A stretch of DNA of 64,000 nt, taken from Rhodosporidiobolus odoratus (taxonomy: Eukaryota > Basidiomycota > Microbotryomycetes > Sporidiobolales > Sporidiobolaceae). Position numbers and translations under genes: made by a program. The notes under the pieces are model-generated. The model was not told where the DNA came from, did not search any database, and was given only the letters and a program-made list of their open reading frames with translations. Shown piece by piece: positions 12,008 through 23,862 of this stretch (position 1 is its first letter; every line of letters begins with the position of its first letter). The stretch covers positions 62,001-126,000 of the forward strand of contig JAOANU010000024.1 in NCBI GenBank assembly GCA_034387635.1, in the 5' to 3' direction.

Positions 12008-14162
12008 CTACCTAATCTTCCTAACCATCCTCCTCCTCTCCGCCTGCTGCTCTCCCTGCCCTTCCACCCTCCCCAACCTCCTCTTCTCCCCCATCCCCTC
12101 CCCATCCTGCTTCACCCTCGCCCTCGCAAGCGCCTCCAACTCCTCCTTCGCCCCCGGCCCGGCCCCACTCCCTCCCCCTCCAGCTGCCATCATCAACTCA
12201 GCTTGTTCCTCCTCCTCCTCCGCCAACCCCGCATCAAGGAGTTCCTCAAGAGCCGTCAAAGCTTCTTCGTCATCTTCCTCGGAAACGAGATGCAAAGACC
12301 CGTCGGAATGATGAGCTGGATTGAGGGGGTCGATCGAGTCGTCCACTTCTGCTTCTGCTTCGTCTCCCTCTTCCTCTTCTTCTGAAGGTGAGTCGACGTC
12401 GACGTCGTCTGAGATGGCTGATGATTCGACTTCTTCTGCTTGCTCCTCCTCCTCCTCCTCCTCAGTCTCCCCCGGATTTGCAACTTCGGCCCCGCCGACC
12501 TCGACTTCGAATCCCTCCTCTTCATCCTCACCCGTAACTATCTCATCCAATCCCTCATGTTCCTCCTCATGACCCTCGTGCCCTCGATGCCCACCAACCA
12601 CTCCCTCCTCCTTCTCTTCCTCCTCGTGTTGCATCTCGGGTTCAGGGTGCCACCCCGCCTCCCCCTCCCCCTCATCTCCAACAATAACAGGTAACCTAGC
12701 CGGTCGAGGTCTAACCAACCCAGCTTGATGTTCGGCTTCGAGGTCTTGTAGAGAGTTTTTAGGACCTAGGGGGAAGAGAGCTGGGTCTGAGGCGGGGCGG
12801 GCGGTGGGGAGGGGGTGGGAGCTGTTTTTTTAATTTATTCAACATTTGTTGTTTATTGTGATGTTGGGGTTGCGAGTGGCAGAGGGAGGAGGAGGAGGAG
12901 GAGGAGGAGGAGGAGGAGGAGGAGGAGGAGGAGGGGAGGGAGGGGAGAGCAGCGAGGATAAAAGGCGAGCGCATAAAGGGTAGGAGGGAAATAAGGACAA
13001 ATGCAGGGTGGAGGACACGGTGAATGCGCGAACGAGATAGGAGATGAAGAAAAAGAGAGAGATAGAAAGAGAGCGTGCGTCAACATTGAGCGTTGGAGGA
13101 AGAAGAGACGGACGTTCGCAGAAAAAGATCAGAAAGGAATTGAGCGGAAACGCACTGCACTTCCTCATCCCCAATCACCTCTTCCCACCCTTCTTCCGTC
13201 TTTGCAAAATGTTCGATCCCGTCATCGTGACTCGTGTCCCCATTTGGGGAATGAACATCCGCCAATGGCGATTCTCCCTCTTGCGCCTGCCGCAAGAACT
13301 GGTCCGGTATACGAACGTCCTCCACCGCCGAGGTTTTGGATGCTAGGTCGAACGATGAAGAAGAAGAAGAAGGAGAAGGATGACCAACTCCGAAAAGGGC
13401 CGAGAAGAACAACAAGAAGGCGCCTCCAAAGACGATAAAATAGACAACGTCGTTCAACCCTTTCCTCCGTACATTCGAGTAAACCATCCTTGCCACCTCT
13501 CCCGCTTTGGGGCTCGACCCATCCTCCTTCTCGCTTGCCAAGGTTCCTAACAGCCCAGCAGCAGGCGAAGAAGAAGAAGGCGAGTTGGAAGAGTAGGCGG
13601 GTAATTGGGAGAATCCGCCAGTTTGGGACGAGCCGAGTTCGGGAGTTGCGGACGAGGCAAAGGCGAGAGAGGCGTTCGTTCGGTGACGAAAGTCGCGGGA
13701 GGAGGAAGATGTGCCACCGCCGCGAATGAGAGGGACGGAGGAGGGGTCGATGGAAGAAGGGGATTTGGACGAAGTCGAGGAAGAAGGTGCGATAGAGGAG
13801 GATCGGGCGTGAATGGTCGAAGAGGATGTGGAGGAGGTTTCGACGCGCGGTCCTCGTGGTGCACCGCTGGTGGCTTTGGTGTTTGAGGTAGAGGTTGAGG
13901 AACGAGGGAAGGTCCACTCTCTCATCTTGTCCTTGCTCGGGGTGGCAGGTTCAGAGCCGGTTCCATTGTCCGAGTTGGCCATTGACGACGACGACAAGGT
14001 TGTAGTGATCTTTGGGAGACTTGACGAGGGGGAGGAGGAAGGACGCGAAGAGAGGGAGAGTTGATTTGGGTCGAGGGAGGAGAGGGGCATTGGAAGTAGC
14101 CCGGTGGGAGTAGAGTAGAGTAGCTGGAAGCGAGTGTGGTCGAGAGAAGGGGAAGGGAACAA
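12008..14162 (-). CDS. Unrecognised single-pass membrane protein with Ser-rich head and acidic tail
   Basis: I do not recognise the family. Two exons (minus), 14162-13156 and 12821-12008, join in phase to 606 residues across a 334-nt intron (gtgcgt donor, aaacag acceptor). Residues 1 to about 235 are Ser/Thr/Pro-rich and probably disordered. A segment reading VVYFIVFGGAFLLFFSALFG is a clear hydrophobic transmembrane helix near residue 250, preceded by a basic RRKGLND. After the membrane come a Ser-rich stretch and, in exon 2, long Glu/Asp runs, then a basic end (ERRRMVRKIR). The topology could be a type II or tail-in-lumen arrangement, which is inference. Later in-frame ATGs at 14090 and 13982 could be the true start. 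The intron join is supported by the frame staying open directly upstream in exon 2, but is not confirmed by homology. Confidence 0.6.
12885..12935. repeat. GGA trinucleotide microsatellite within an intron
   Basis: About 16-17 GGA units in a row lie inside the intron of the membrane-protein gene (12822-13155). On the gene's strand this is a long CCT/TCC pyrimidine tract, far upstream of the acceptor. It is a simple-sequence repeat likely to vary in length. Confidence 0.85.
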
Positions 14163-14479
14163 CGAGGGAAGCGGTGTGAGCGTCCGGAAGGGGACCGGGC
14201 GGGGATTGAGACTATTAAACTGATCGAAGCTGGGCTAGGCGGGGGAAGGGAACGAGCGCCACCAGAGTCAGGCAAGTGCGAGTGTGTGGTCCTTCAAGTG
14301 CGTATGCAACAGTGTTGTGGAGTCAGAGAGGAAGGTAGCGAGAAGATGAGCGAGGAAACAGTCGGAAGGGGTTCAGACGCGCTTGTCTGACGCGTTGGAA
14401 CGCGCTTGCCAAATTACAATTCCGATTTTCTTCTCGCCCGAGTCGTTTCCCCTCAATACAATCAGATCCTGTACAGCGC
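14163..14479. promoter_or_regulatory. Divergent promoter between two unrecognised genes
   Basis: 317 bp separate the chosen starts of the minus-strand membrane-protein gene and the plus-strand 915-residue gene, so both promoters should be here. I see no named motif. Confidence 0.4.
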
Positions 14480-17400
14480 ATGCCGCTCAGTCCGCCTTCC
14501 TCTCTACTCTCTCCTCTCGTGCACACCCGTCGCAAGCAAGTCACTTTCTCCCCCCTCCTACCCCACCTCGAGCAACAACACGTCAACCCCGACTGCGACA
14601 CGCCTCAGCAGCAGCACAGACACCAGCCTGCCACCCTCGAGCGAGCTCTGCTCCCTACTGCGACCTTTCATCGCTTCCGCCGCCTCGACGAGCTGCTTGA
14701 ACCGAGTCCTGCTGTCCGATTTCCTCGTTCCAAAGCACTGCAGAAGGATCCGAGTCCGCTACGAGCGGGACTGGCCGACTCGACCAACCTCGCGACTCCA
14801 CCTTTGAGCCGAAAGACACGGCCAAGTCTGGCAGACAAGCGCCAGTCGCCAACATCGCACCAGGGTCAGGAAAAAAAAGACGGAGCAACCCAGACTTCGC
14901 CATCCCTCGCACGACACCCTGGTTCAGCGATACGCAACGCAACCATTTCTGACTCCTGGACCCTCGACCGGGAACCTCGTCAAGGCTTTGTGGCACAGCC
15001 TCGTCGCTCGACAGAGTCCATCTCGCCGTCGCAGTCTTCCGCGTCTGCACGCTCTCGGCTGTCACATCTAGCCCCTCCCGCTGCCACTCACACAGAGGAT
15101 TCGAATGCTCGCCCTCCTTCCCCCATGGTGCCCTTCCACGGTGGCAGTAAAGACCAGAGAAGTCGTTCCCCTCCTTTGTCGCCGCCCTTCCAGGCCCAAG
15201 CAAAGCCTATCGTTCCCCCACAGCCACTATACGCTGCATCTGCTCCGCGATCTCTGGCCCATACCGCACCGACAACATACTCTTCACCTCTGAGCACTAT
15301 CGGGCTCGCGCCCTTCCGCCTAGCTCTGTCCTCTTCCGCCGCCCAAGAAGCGAAGACCGCCTCAAAAGAACGGAGCGCGAACCGACAAGCCTGGGTCCAA
15401 CTTCTTCCCACCTCTCTAGGACTGCAAGACCGTCCCAGTCTTGCTCGGCGAGGCGGTGGGGAAGTAGGTGGGGACGTCCTTCTTGATTCGAGAGATCGGG
15501 ACAATCGGGTCTGGGTGGTTCGAGGGGATGGATCGTCTGTAAGTTTGGCCCGTTCTTCCCTTCATACTCCTTGTTGGAACGGCACAGCTGCTGCTGCTGC
15601 GGTCGCTTACATGTTTTGACGCGGAAAAAACCTGTTGCAGATTACCCTCTTCCACCCACCTACTACCTCTGCACCCTCGTCGCCTCTCATTTTACTGCAC
15701 CCCATCGCAACTTTCAGCCAGCGACAGCTCTTTTCCCTCAAGAATGCTGAGACGAATGCAGACGCCGCGGGCGAAGATTTTATAAGCAGCGCTCGAAAAG
15801 CGTACAAGGCGATTGAGAAGGTCCTACATATCGTCCGATCGAGGACGGCTTTGGTGCGTTACTCTGCATCGTGTCGAAACCTCATGCTAGCGTCCCGTCT
15901 CGTCCACGTCGTGCTGACCTGAACCCTTGACTTGGCTTAACGCTGTCCGCGCGCAGATGTCATTCTTTCCTTCCTTCCCCCACGACATTCTACCCTCCAA
16001 CTCGCCATCCTCAGCCTTCCCAAGCGCAGACTCTTCCTTCTACAGCTCAGACTCTCGCACGAAAGCGAAATGTACCCTCTTCTCCGACCTCCCACCTTGG
16101 GCCGTCTCTTTCTCCGTCACTTTCTCTCTCCTGCTCACTCCAGCTTCACCCGGTGGTGGCTCGGGCGCCTCAGCCCTCACACTCTCGCCACAACAGGTGC
16201 CAGTAGCAGTCGGCATCTTAATTTCGCCCATGCGGGACATGGTCATCGTTTCTCTCACTTTTCCCCACCGTGCTTCTTCGATTTCCACCTCGCCCTCGAA
16301 AACACTTCGCCCTCTTCGCTCGAGTTACACCGACCCACCAGTCCCGCCTTCTAGCATGAGTAGGAGTAGAACAGAACGCTTCTCAGCTCGCGGTCTCTCT
16401 CGCCTTTCCTCCTCCTTCAGCTCCTCTTCTTCCACCGGCGGGCGAGACCTGACAGCTTTCCTCGGATCCCACCTATCGCCTACCTCGACTGTAATGGTAC
16501 ATAACGCTGTCGGTTACGCTCTATCCGCCGAGTTTAGGGCGGCGGTAGAAAAGGTGAGGAAGGGATACTTGGACGCTATCGCTCCTCTTCCTCCTCCTCC
16601 CAGACCTCCGCCTCCACCTGCGCCTTCGTCACCACTGCAGCCCAAGACGCCTTCACCGATGCTGTCCGGTCAAGCTGCGACCATCGACGCGGCAGAGGGG
16701 GGTTGGGAATCGCCTGAAACTCTTCTCATCAAGTTGTTGTGTTCTACCCTTTCTCGTCCCGTTCCTCCACCTCCGACACCATCCTCGTCCTCACTTCGAA
16801 CGTCATCCGACCCGCGCCCTCCTGAAGCAGCAACAGGAGCGCCAAGTTCAACGCGACCACGATACGACGAGGAGGAGGAGGAGGAGGAGGAGGGTTCGAT
16901 GGGGACGAGGAGGAGGTGTTTACCCGGTTTGGGGTGGATTACCCATCGACGTCCTTCTTCTCGACATCGACATCGGCGTGTATCCGTCGTCGAGGATGAG
17001 AATGCCAAGAAGAAGGCAATTTTGAAAAGTTCCGGGGAGGAAGGGGAAGAAGGGGAGAGGTATGAATATGAGGTATTGTTTTGCGATGGAGAGGCGATGT
17101 CTCTATCCGTTACCATTCCTTTGAGGAACGGAAGTGGTGAAGGTTCGACGAGGACCTTTAGGGGCGAGAAGGGGGTAGGGGGAGTTGAGGTTGAGGTGAG
17201 GGACTCTACCGGGAGGAGGTACGTCTTTTTGCTTTTTTCTCAGCTTAACATCGTTCCTCCACTCTTCTCTCTGCCTGGCACAACTCGTCTTCTGCACATT
17301 CCTCGTCACACTTCTCCTCTCTCCCGAACTTCCTTCCAATCCGATCCAACTAACCTACTTTTCTCTCTTCTTTTCTCTCTCCCACGCTCTACAACCTCGC

Positions 17401-17625
17401 CCTATACTTAGCTTTCCCCTTACAATCGCTCAACCGACCTCCACCGCCCTCTTCCTCCATGCCGATCCCGAACTCGCTGCCATCAAGCCCCAATCTCTTG
17501 CGCCGCAGAACCCTCATCCTACGGATCTACCAAAGAAGCTGAGAAGAAGAATGCCTCTGGTTGTTGAGTTGCTTTCTTTATTCCTGCTTCCTCCCTCTTC
17601 TCTGCCCTCTCAGGCTCGCCGGTGA
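14480..17625 (+). CDS. Unrecognised 915-residue low-complexity protein
   Basis: No family recognised. Four exons, 14480-15538, 15641-15853, 15957-17218 and 17412-17625, join in phase to 915 residues. Exon 1 is a Ser/Pro/Gln-rich, probably disordered region starting MPLSPPSSLLSP. Exon 2 encodes an ordered-looking segment (ITLFHPPTTSAPSSPLILLH, then a helix ending AYKAIEKVLHIVRSRTAL). Exon 3 holds hydrophobic, beta-like stretches (VPVAVGILISPMRDMVIVSL), a poly-Pro run, a Glu run (about 16860-16890) and a further ordered block near its end. The last exon (FLHADPELAAIKPQSLAPQ, then PKKLRRRMPLVVELL) lies inside the 1,668 bp tandem duplication. The combination of small ordered islands and long disordered linkers suggests a scaffold or regulatory protein, but I assign no function. 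The start is the first good ATG of the frame; the last intron is the least certain. Confidence 0.6.
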
Positions 17626-19098
17626 GCCCGTCGTCGTGCGGCGAAAGGTAACCCGCCCGTGGTGCGTTGCAGCCGTGACGGTTTTTGCATCTTCTTCTTT
17701 TCTTTGACAGCGTCAATGTGCAACGCCGTGATTTGCATACCGCACGTTCGTGCACTGCACCCTTCTCCCTGACCAAGACGCTAGCCAACCCACCTGTGCA
17801 CAGACTCGACGCGATGCAACTCGAGCAGGTCATGACATCGAGAGGAGCTTCTTGAAATCGTCATCACACGCTCAGAGCTGCAGTACGTACGTAAAAAGGA
17901 AAATGTACAAAGTGTAGGGGAAGGCGCTCGGAAGGAAGGAAAGGAATGGGAAAGAAAGGACGAAAAGAGACACTGAGGGGTAATCCGACTGGTGAAGAAG
18001 GTAGGGGCGCAAGGAACAAACAAATGGGGTGATCATGGCGCGAACCGATAGCAGAGACAAAAGAGAGCAAAGTCGTCTCAAAGTGGAATCAGGAAGGCCT
18101 CGGGTCAAACCTCCCTCATGACCCTCAACCCCTCAATCCCTCCTACCAACTTCCTAACCTCTTCCTCCCCATCCTCTCCATCTCCTTCCACCAATTCCCC
18201 CACAGCCTTCTTCAACTCCGGCATCTGAATCCTCAACCCTTTCTCGTTGGCCAAATGCAACAAACAGATGAACATGTAACTGGTAGAAATCTCATCCATC
18301 TTGTCTTTGGGGTACTGTTTGCGAAGTTGAGTTAGGACGGGGAGGATAGCTTCTTTGTTACGATTGGTGCTCTGCTTGGCGCTGGATTTGGGTCGAGCCG
18401 GTTGGGATTTGCGAGGTGCCGGGGCAGAGGGAGGGGGAGGCTGGGAGGGGTCATAGGACAATTCTTTCGGGAACTGCGAGTTGGCGTAGCGAGGTTGACC
18501 GGGCAGACGTGAATCAGCCGGAGTAACAATGTAGCGTAACACCAAGAGAGGGGCAATCGCGCGAGAGAGAGAGAGAATGAACGCACCTCCTTAACCTCCA
18601 AAACAACCTCCTCCGATTCCCTCCAAATACTATCCTTCAACCTCTTGACATCGACCCTCTTAGCCCTCTTGGCATAATTGACCGTCTCAGGTCTAGCCCT
18701 CCTTACTTGCCCAGCCGAAGCCGCAGCGAGATCATCCAGTTCCTTCTCAGCTTCATCTTGAGCTCGAGTAAAAGGTTCATCGTTGTGATCTCCATCATTG
18801 TCACCCGAAGCGAGCCATTGAGTGTCGAAAGGTGGTGGGAAATCGTCATCCGGTCCGTCAAGAGGTTCGTCTGTCTCCAGAAAGCAAGTCAGTGCCCCCC
18901 ATTAGAATCAGCGAACTAGTGTCGGGCAAGCCACAACGCACCAAACCCTCCCCCATACTCTTCTCCACCGTCCATTCCTCCTCCAGATCCCTCGATACCA
19001 CCCATTTCTCCACCACCGCCCATTCCTCCTCCACCCATCCCAGCTTGCGCCCAGAACTGGACATCAGCTTCTGCCCCGCCACCTTCGACGCCCTCGCC
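17431..19098. repeat. Tandem duplication, copy A (1,668 bp)
   Basis: Sequence 17431-19098 is repeated directly at 19099-20766 with about 19 mismatches by eye (near 1 percent). Copy A joins the real last exon of the 915-residue gene (+) at its left end to a detached 3' portion of BRN1 (-). The junction at 19094-19098 and both outer breakpoints share the 4-bp microhomology TCGC. No mismatch was noticed across roughly 17640-18390; differences cluster in the two flanks. Confidence 0.95.
18105..19098 (-). pseudogene. Detached 3' fragment of BRN1 created by the tandem duplication
   Basis: This is a near-identical copy of the last three BRN1 exons: partial exon 7 (19098-18942), exon 8 (18870-18587) and exon 9 (18473-18105), all shifted by 1,668 bp from the intact gene. 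It has no start codon, no promoter and no 5' exons. Reading frames and splice sites remain open, so the duplication is young. A read-through BRN1 transcript could in principle splice intact exon 7 to this exon 8, giving an alternative C-terminus that differs at a few residues. That is inference only. Confidence 0.88.
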
Positions 19099-19293
19099 CA
19101 ACCGACCTCCACCCCCCTCTTCCTCCATCCCGATCCCGAACTTGCTGCCATCAAGCCCCAATCTCTTGCGCCGCAGAACCCTCATCCTACGGATCTACCA
19201 AAGAAGCTGAGAAGAAGAATGCCTCTGGTTGTTGAGTTGCTTTCTTTATTCCTGCTTCCTCCCTCTTCTCCGCCCTCTCAGGCACACCGGTGA
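19099..19293 (+). pseudogene. Stray copy of the last exon of the 915-residue gene
   Basis: It matches 17431-17625 with six mismatches, including changes in the final codons (SPPSQAHR in place of SLPSQARR). It lacks the acceptor site and all upstream exons, so it is a by-product of the tandem duplication and not a gene. Confidence 0.85.
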
Positions 19294-20766
19294 GCCCGTC
19301 GTCGTGCGGCGAAAGGTAACCCGCCCGTGGTGCGTTGCAGCCGTGACGGTTTTTGCATCTTCTTCTTTTCTTTGACAGCGTCAATGTGCAACGCCGTGAT
19401 TTGCATACCGCACGTTCGTGCACTGCACCCTTCTCCCTGACCAAGACGCTAGCCAACCCACCTGTGCACAGACTCGACGCGATGCAACTCGAGCAGGTCA
19501 TGACATCGAGAGGAGCTTCTTGAAATCGTCATCACACGCTCAGAGCTGCAGTACGTACGTAAAAAGGAAAATGTACAAAGTGTAGGGGAAGGCGCTCGGA
19601 AGGAAGGAAAGGAATGGGAAAGAAAGGACGAAAAGAGACACTGAGGGGTAATCCGACTGGTGAAGAAGGTAGGGGCGCAAGGAACAAACAAATGGGGTGA
19701 TCATGGCGCGAACCGATAGCAGAGACAAAAGAGAGCAAAGTCGTCTCAAAGTGGAATCAGGAAGGCCTCGGGTCAAACCTCCCTCATGACCCTCAACCCC
19801 TCAATCCCTCCTACCAACTTCCTAACCTCTTCCTCCCCATCCTCTCCATCTCCTTCCACCAATTCCCCCACAGCCTTCTTCAACTCCGGCATCTGAATCC
19901 TCAACCCTTTCTCGTTGGCCAAATGCAACAAACAGATGAACATGTAACTGGTAGAAATCTCATCCATCTTGTCTTTGGGGTACTGTTTGCGAAGTTGAGT
20001 TAGGACGGGGAGGATAGCTTCTTTGTTACGATTGGTGCTCTGCTTGGCGCTGGATTTGGGTCGAGCCGGTTGGGATTTGTGAGGTGCCGGGGCAGAGGGA
20101 GGGGGAGGCTGGGAGGGGTCATAGGACAATTCTTTCGGGAACTGCGAGTTGGCGTAGCGAGGTTGACCGGGCAGACGTGAATCAGCCGGAGTAACAATGT
20201 AGCGTAACACCAAGAGAGGGGCAATCGCGCGAGAGAGAGAGAGAATGAACGCACCTCCTTAACCTCCAAAACAACCTCCTCTAATTCCCTCCAAATACTA
20301 TCCTTCAACCTCTTGACATCTACCCTCTTAGCCCTCTTGGCATAATTGACCGTCTCAGGTCTAGCCCTCCTTACTTGCCCAGCCGAAGCCGCAGCGAGAT
20401 CATCCAGTTCCTTCTCAGCTTCATCTTGAGCTCGAGTAAAAGGTTCATCGTCGTGATCTCCATCATTGTCACCCGAAGCGAGCCATTGAGTGTCGAAAGG
20501 AGTTGGGAAATCGTCATCCGGTCCGTCAAGAGGTCCGTCTGTCTCCAGAAAGCAAGTCAGTGCCCCCCATTAGAATCAGCGAACTAGTGTCGGGCAAGCA
20601 AAAACGCACCAAACCCTCCCCCATACTCTTCTCCACCGTCCATTCCTCCTCCATAGCCCTCGATACCACCCATTTCTCCACCACCGCCCATTCCTCCTCC
20701 ACCCATCCCAGCTTGCGCCCAGAACTGAACATCAGCTTCTGCCCCGCCACCTTCGACGCCCTCGCC
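19099..20766. repeat. Tandem duplication, copy B (1,668 bp)
   Basis: Second copy of the unit at 17431-19098. Its right end is continuous with the intact 5' part of BRN1, and its left end carries a stray fragment of the last exon of the 915-residue plus-strand gene. Microhomology TCGC at the breakpoint suggests microhomology-mediated repair or template switching (inference). Confidence 0.95.
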
Positions 20767-23578
20767 GTCCAGACCGCCACCGGGGAGGGGGAGGGGGTGA
20801 CGACGACGCATGCGGAGCTGGAAGTGGGGTGTCGAGAGGGAAGGGTATGAGAAGAGCGCGTCAGCGAGAGACACAGCCAGGATCGCGGGAAGAGCGAGGC
20901 AAGCTACGAGAAGGGGTCGGACGACAGAAAGAAAAAAGAGACTGACCATCATCTTGGGCTTCAAGAACAAACTCAACAAAACCCGACTCCTAAACCCATA
21001 ATCCGCCGGTAAAGTATGATCCTCCTCTTCTCCTACCGCTCCTCCGGCTGCACCAACCTTCTTCTTATTCTTCGCTACACTAGAAGTGATACTCGTTTTG
21101 GGAGTGGCCGCCGCGAAGAGTTCCTTAGCGGAGAGGGGAGGGGGTTCGGTAAAATCGAATGAGAAGGCGACTTTTTCTCGTTTCTTCTTGGGTCCTTTGC
21201 CGTCAGCAGTGGAGGCATGATCGGCGTCTTCGGCATCTTCAGCTGCGAGTTCGAATCCCATCCCACCCAAAAGCAGAATAAGCCGACCAGGCCACAACGA
21301 AAGAAAGAGAGGGCTGGGTGGGGCGGGGTGAGGGGCAGAAACCTGACCGCACCTTTACTCGCCACGACTCCCCTCCTCCTAGCCATCTTCCAATGTTCCG
21401 GACCCGCCCACCCTTTCCCCTTTGCTAATCTCGAATCAAAGTACTCCAACAAGAGCCCTTCTTCTCCTCCTCCAGGTCCCCTTTCCCCGTCGCCACCTCC
21501 GCCGGTGTTCATGGTGAACGCCAACCCCTCAGGTCTAGATGGATCGAAGGGTTCCACTTGACCCATTCCGAAACCCCCACCTCCTCCACCACCTCCTCCT
21601 CCTCCTCCTGCATGTTGAGCAATAAGGTGAGCCGGGGGAGTAGGTAATTCGAGTCCAGCTTCAAAAGCAGCTTGAGGAGTCGTAAACTCGTCGGCGAAGA
21701 AATCAACCTCCATCCCTCCCCCTCCAGCCCCTTCATCGTCATCGAATCCACCTCCAAAACCTTGTCCTCCCGCATCGAACCCCCCAAAGGCATCACCATC
21801 ATCATCACCAGCGAGATGAGCGTTGACGCCGCCGCCGCCGCTCTTGGCAGCAACGGAGGCGGCCAATTTGGTAGAAGGTAATGGATAATCGTCGTCGTCG
21901 TTCAGGTCGAGATTGAGGATTCCTAGGTTGAGGGATTGAAGCGAGTCGGCTGAGAAGCGGAAGGTGGACAGGGAGGGGCAGAGGGACATTGAGGTTAAGC
22001 GGTCTAGGGCTTCAGTGGGGGAGGAAGGGGCGGGACGGGAGGAAAGAGGTTGAGAGGGGGGAATGTGGGTGGAGAAGCATTCTGCTCGTTTGATTAAGAC
22101 GCGGATCAGACGGGTCAATCCACGGCGCGAAAGAACAGGAGACAAGAGGGAGATGAGCCCGAAAACGCACGGAAGAGCTCGACGACGTTGACCTCCTTCT
22201 CTCCCTCTTCCTCCTCTTCCCTCCGTCTCCGTTCCACCTCTCTCTCCCTTTCCTCCTCCCCCACATCCTCCTCATCCATCTCCAACCTCGCATCTCCCGC
22301 ATCGAACACGACTCTCATCCCCCCATCTACACTGAGATGATTCATGAGTAACCCCGCCGCACCGCCTTCATCGAAATCGGCAGACGTTTTCTTGAAGAGA
22401 GGGTCGACGGTGAACTCTAGGTCAAAGGCTTTGAGGCGCAGTTTTGAGAATGAGTCGGCTAGGGTCGGGGTGGAGCGGGCGGCCTGTAGACAGAGAGCGA
22501 GTCAAGTCGGTAATGACTAAGACACAGCGAGTGGAGTACAGTGCAGGGCCACCGGGATGAAGCAGTGTAGAGGGAGAACAATACACACCCGCTTTCTAGC
22601 CTTCTTTTGCTCACGCTCTTCATCGTCTCCATCCTCGTCGTCGTTCAGATCGTCGTCTTCCGCTTGAGCTGTACCATGTACGATCAACGCGGTAGAGCGG
22701 GCAAGAGGTAACGGGCGCGTAGTGAAAGAGGCAGTATTCGTCAGCGCAAGCCAGAAAGGTACGTAGACAGACAAGATCAAGCTCACTCGCGCCCTCCCCC
22801 AACCCACTCAAGAGCTTGCCCGTCTCATTCGCAACCGAATCCACCCGACTAGTCCAAATCTTGACGCACCCGTCGAGAGTGCACGAAGCCTTCTGAAAAT
22901 TAATGCTGTTGTCGTCACCATTTCGGAGGAGGGACATGTCGTGGAAGTAGTCGATCAGGGCGAGGTTCCAGGTGTTGGTTGAGGTGATTTTCTGTAGGCG
23001 TCGGTATTGGTGGGGGAAGGAGAGAAGGTCAGGATGACAGGATGACAAGTAAAGCCGCTTGCTTTAACAGTCGATGAAGCTCGCATTGGTCGTCCTAGCT
23101 GGGCCCATCCTTGCATACACTTTGACTAGACTGGACGCCGCCCCGAGCGCCGCATCCTGTCTCTGTCTGCTGCGTTGCCAGACACCCTTTTCCCGCTGTA
23201 CCCGAGCAGCGGCATGTATGCCTTGTGCGCGCGATCGCAGGCTCACCGGCGCTCAATGTATCTGCTGCCCTTTGTGGGGGCGTTAGGGAGGAGGGGTCAA
23301 CGTACATTGTCGGTCGCAATCTTCATCCACTCTTCATACCTCTGACTCTCTACCACAAGCGGAGCCGGTGGACCGCCGCTCCCACTCAGGAGTCGTCCCG
23401 GAGTACCCGTTGCGTCCCTGATCCTGTTGGCGGCTGCGAGGACTGCCATCTTTGGTACGGGCAGGCCATTTCCGAGATGTTGACCATTGAGGGAGGAGCG
23501 ACGACGTTGAGGGGTCGAGGAGAGGCGGCCAGCGTGGGCTGCTGAGGTACGCCGATCCGATGGACGTGAGCGTGGCAT
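19773..23578 (-). CDS. BRN1: Condensin subunit 2, Brn1/NCAPH/Barren
   Basis: Brn1 is the kleisin of condensin I, bridging the Smc2/Smc4 heads and recruiting the HEAT subunits during mitotic chromosome compaction. Nine exons (minus): 23578-23306, 22991-22787, 22668-22589, 22483-22171, 22081-21353, 21242-20947, 20817-20610, 20538-20255, 20141-19773; 918 residues. The hallmark kleisin block is in exon 2 (ALIDYFHDMSLLRNG, NFQKASCTLDGCVKIWTSRV), followed by FDLEFTVDPLFKKTSADFDEGG. Exon 5 includes a Gly-rich stretch with a 12-Gly run. The C-terminal winged-helix region reads NYAKRAKRVDVKRLKDSIW and MDEISTSYMFICLLHLANEKGL. The 3' three exons lie in copy B of a tandem duplication; the intact gene uses copy B. 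It shares a divergent promoter with the borealin-like gene. Confidence 0.95.
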
Positions 23579-23862
23579 GTCTGCTCTGCACTCTAGTGAA
23601 TGAATGTAAGCAGATGGGGAGCGAGAAGGGACAAGGTCAAGTAGTTTGATGATAATAGTAACACGCGTTCTCCCTTCTCACCTCCTCCCAGAGGACCAGA
23701 TATACCGGTGACAGCGTCATAGCAGCACTATTCACAGGCCCATACGCGTTTTACCCTCGCCCAATTCCGTCTCTCCTTCCTCGTCTCATCAATCAACTTC
23801 GACTTGTCCCCTCTTCCTTCTCCCCTCTTGCCCTACTGGACTTATCTACAACTCGTAACAAC
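23579..23862. promoter_or_regulatory. Shared BRN1/borealin promoter with two ACGCGT boxes
   Basis: The 284 bp between the divergent starts of BRN1 and the borealin-like gene contain ACGCGT at 23663-23668 and at 23744-23749. ACGCGT is the core of the MluI cell-cycle box bound by MBF-type factors in other fungi. It is palindromic, so it can serve both directions. Control of this pair by an MBF-like factor is inference. Confidence 0.6.

Noticed and set aside
12885..12935. CRISPR-like or regulatory repeat
   Set aside because: It is a plain GGA trinucleotide microsatellite inside an intron, without spacers.
18105..19098. A second functional BRN1-like gene
   Set aside because: The copy lacks all 5' exons and a promoter and is bounded exactly by the tandem-duplication breakpoints.
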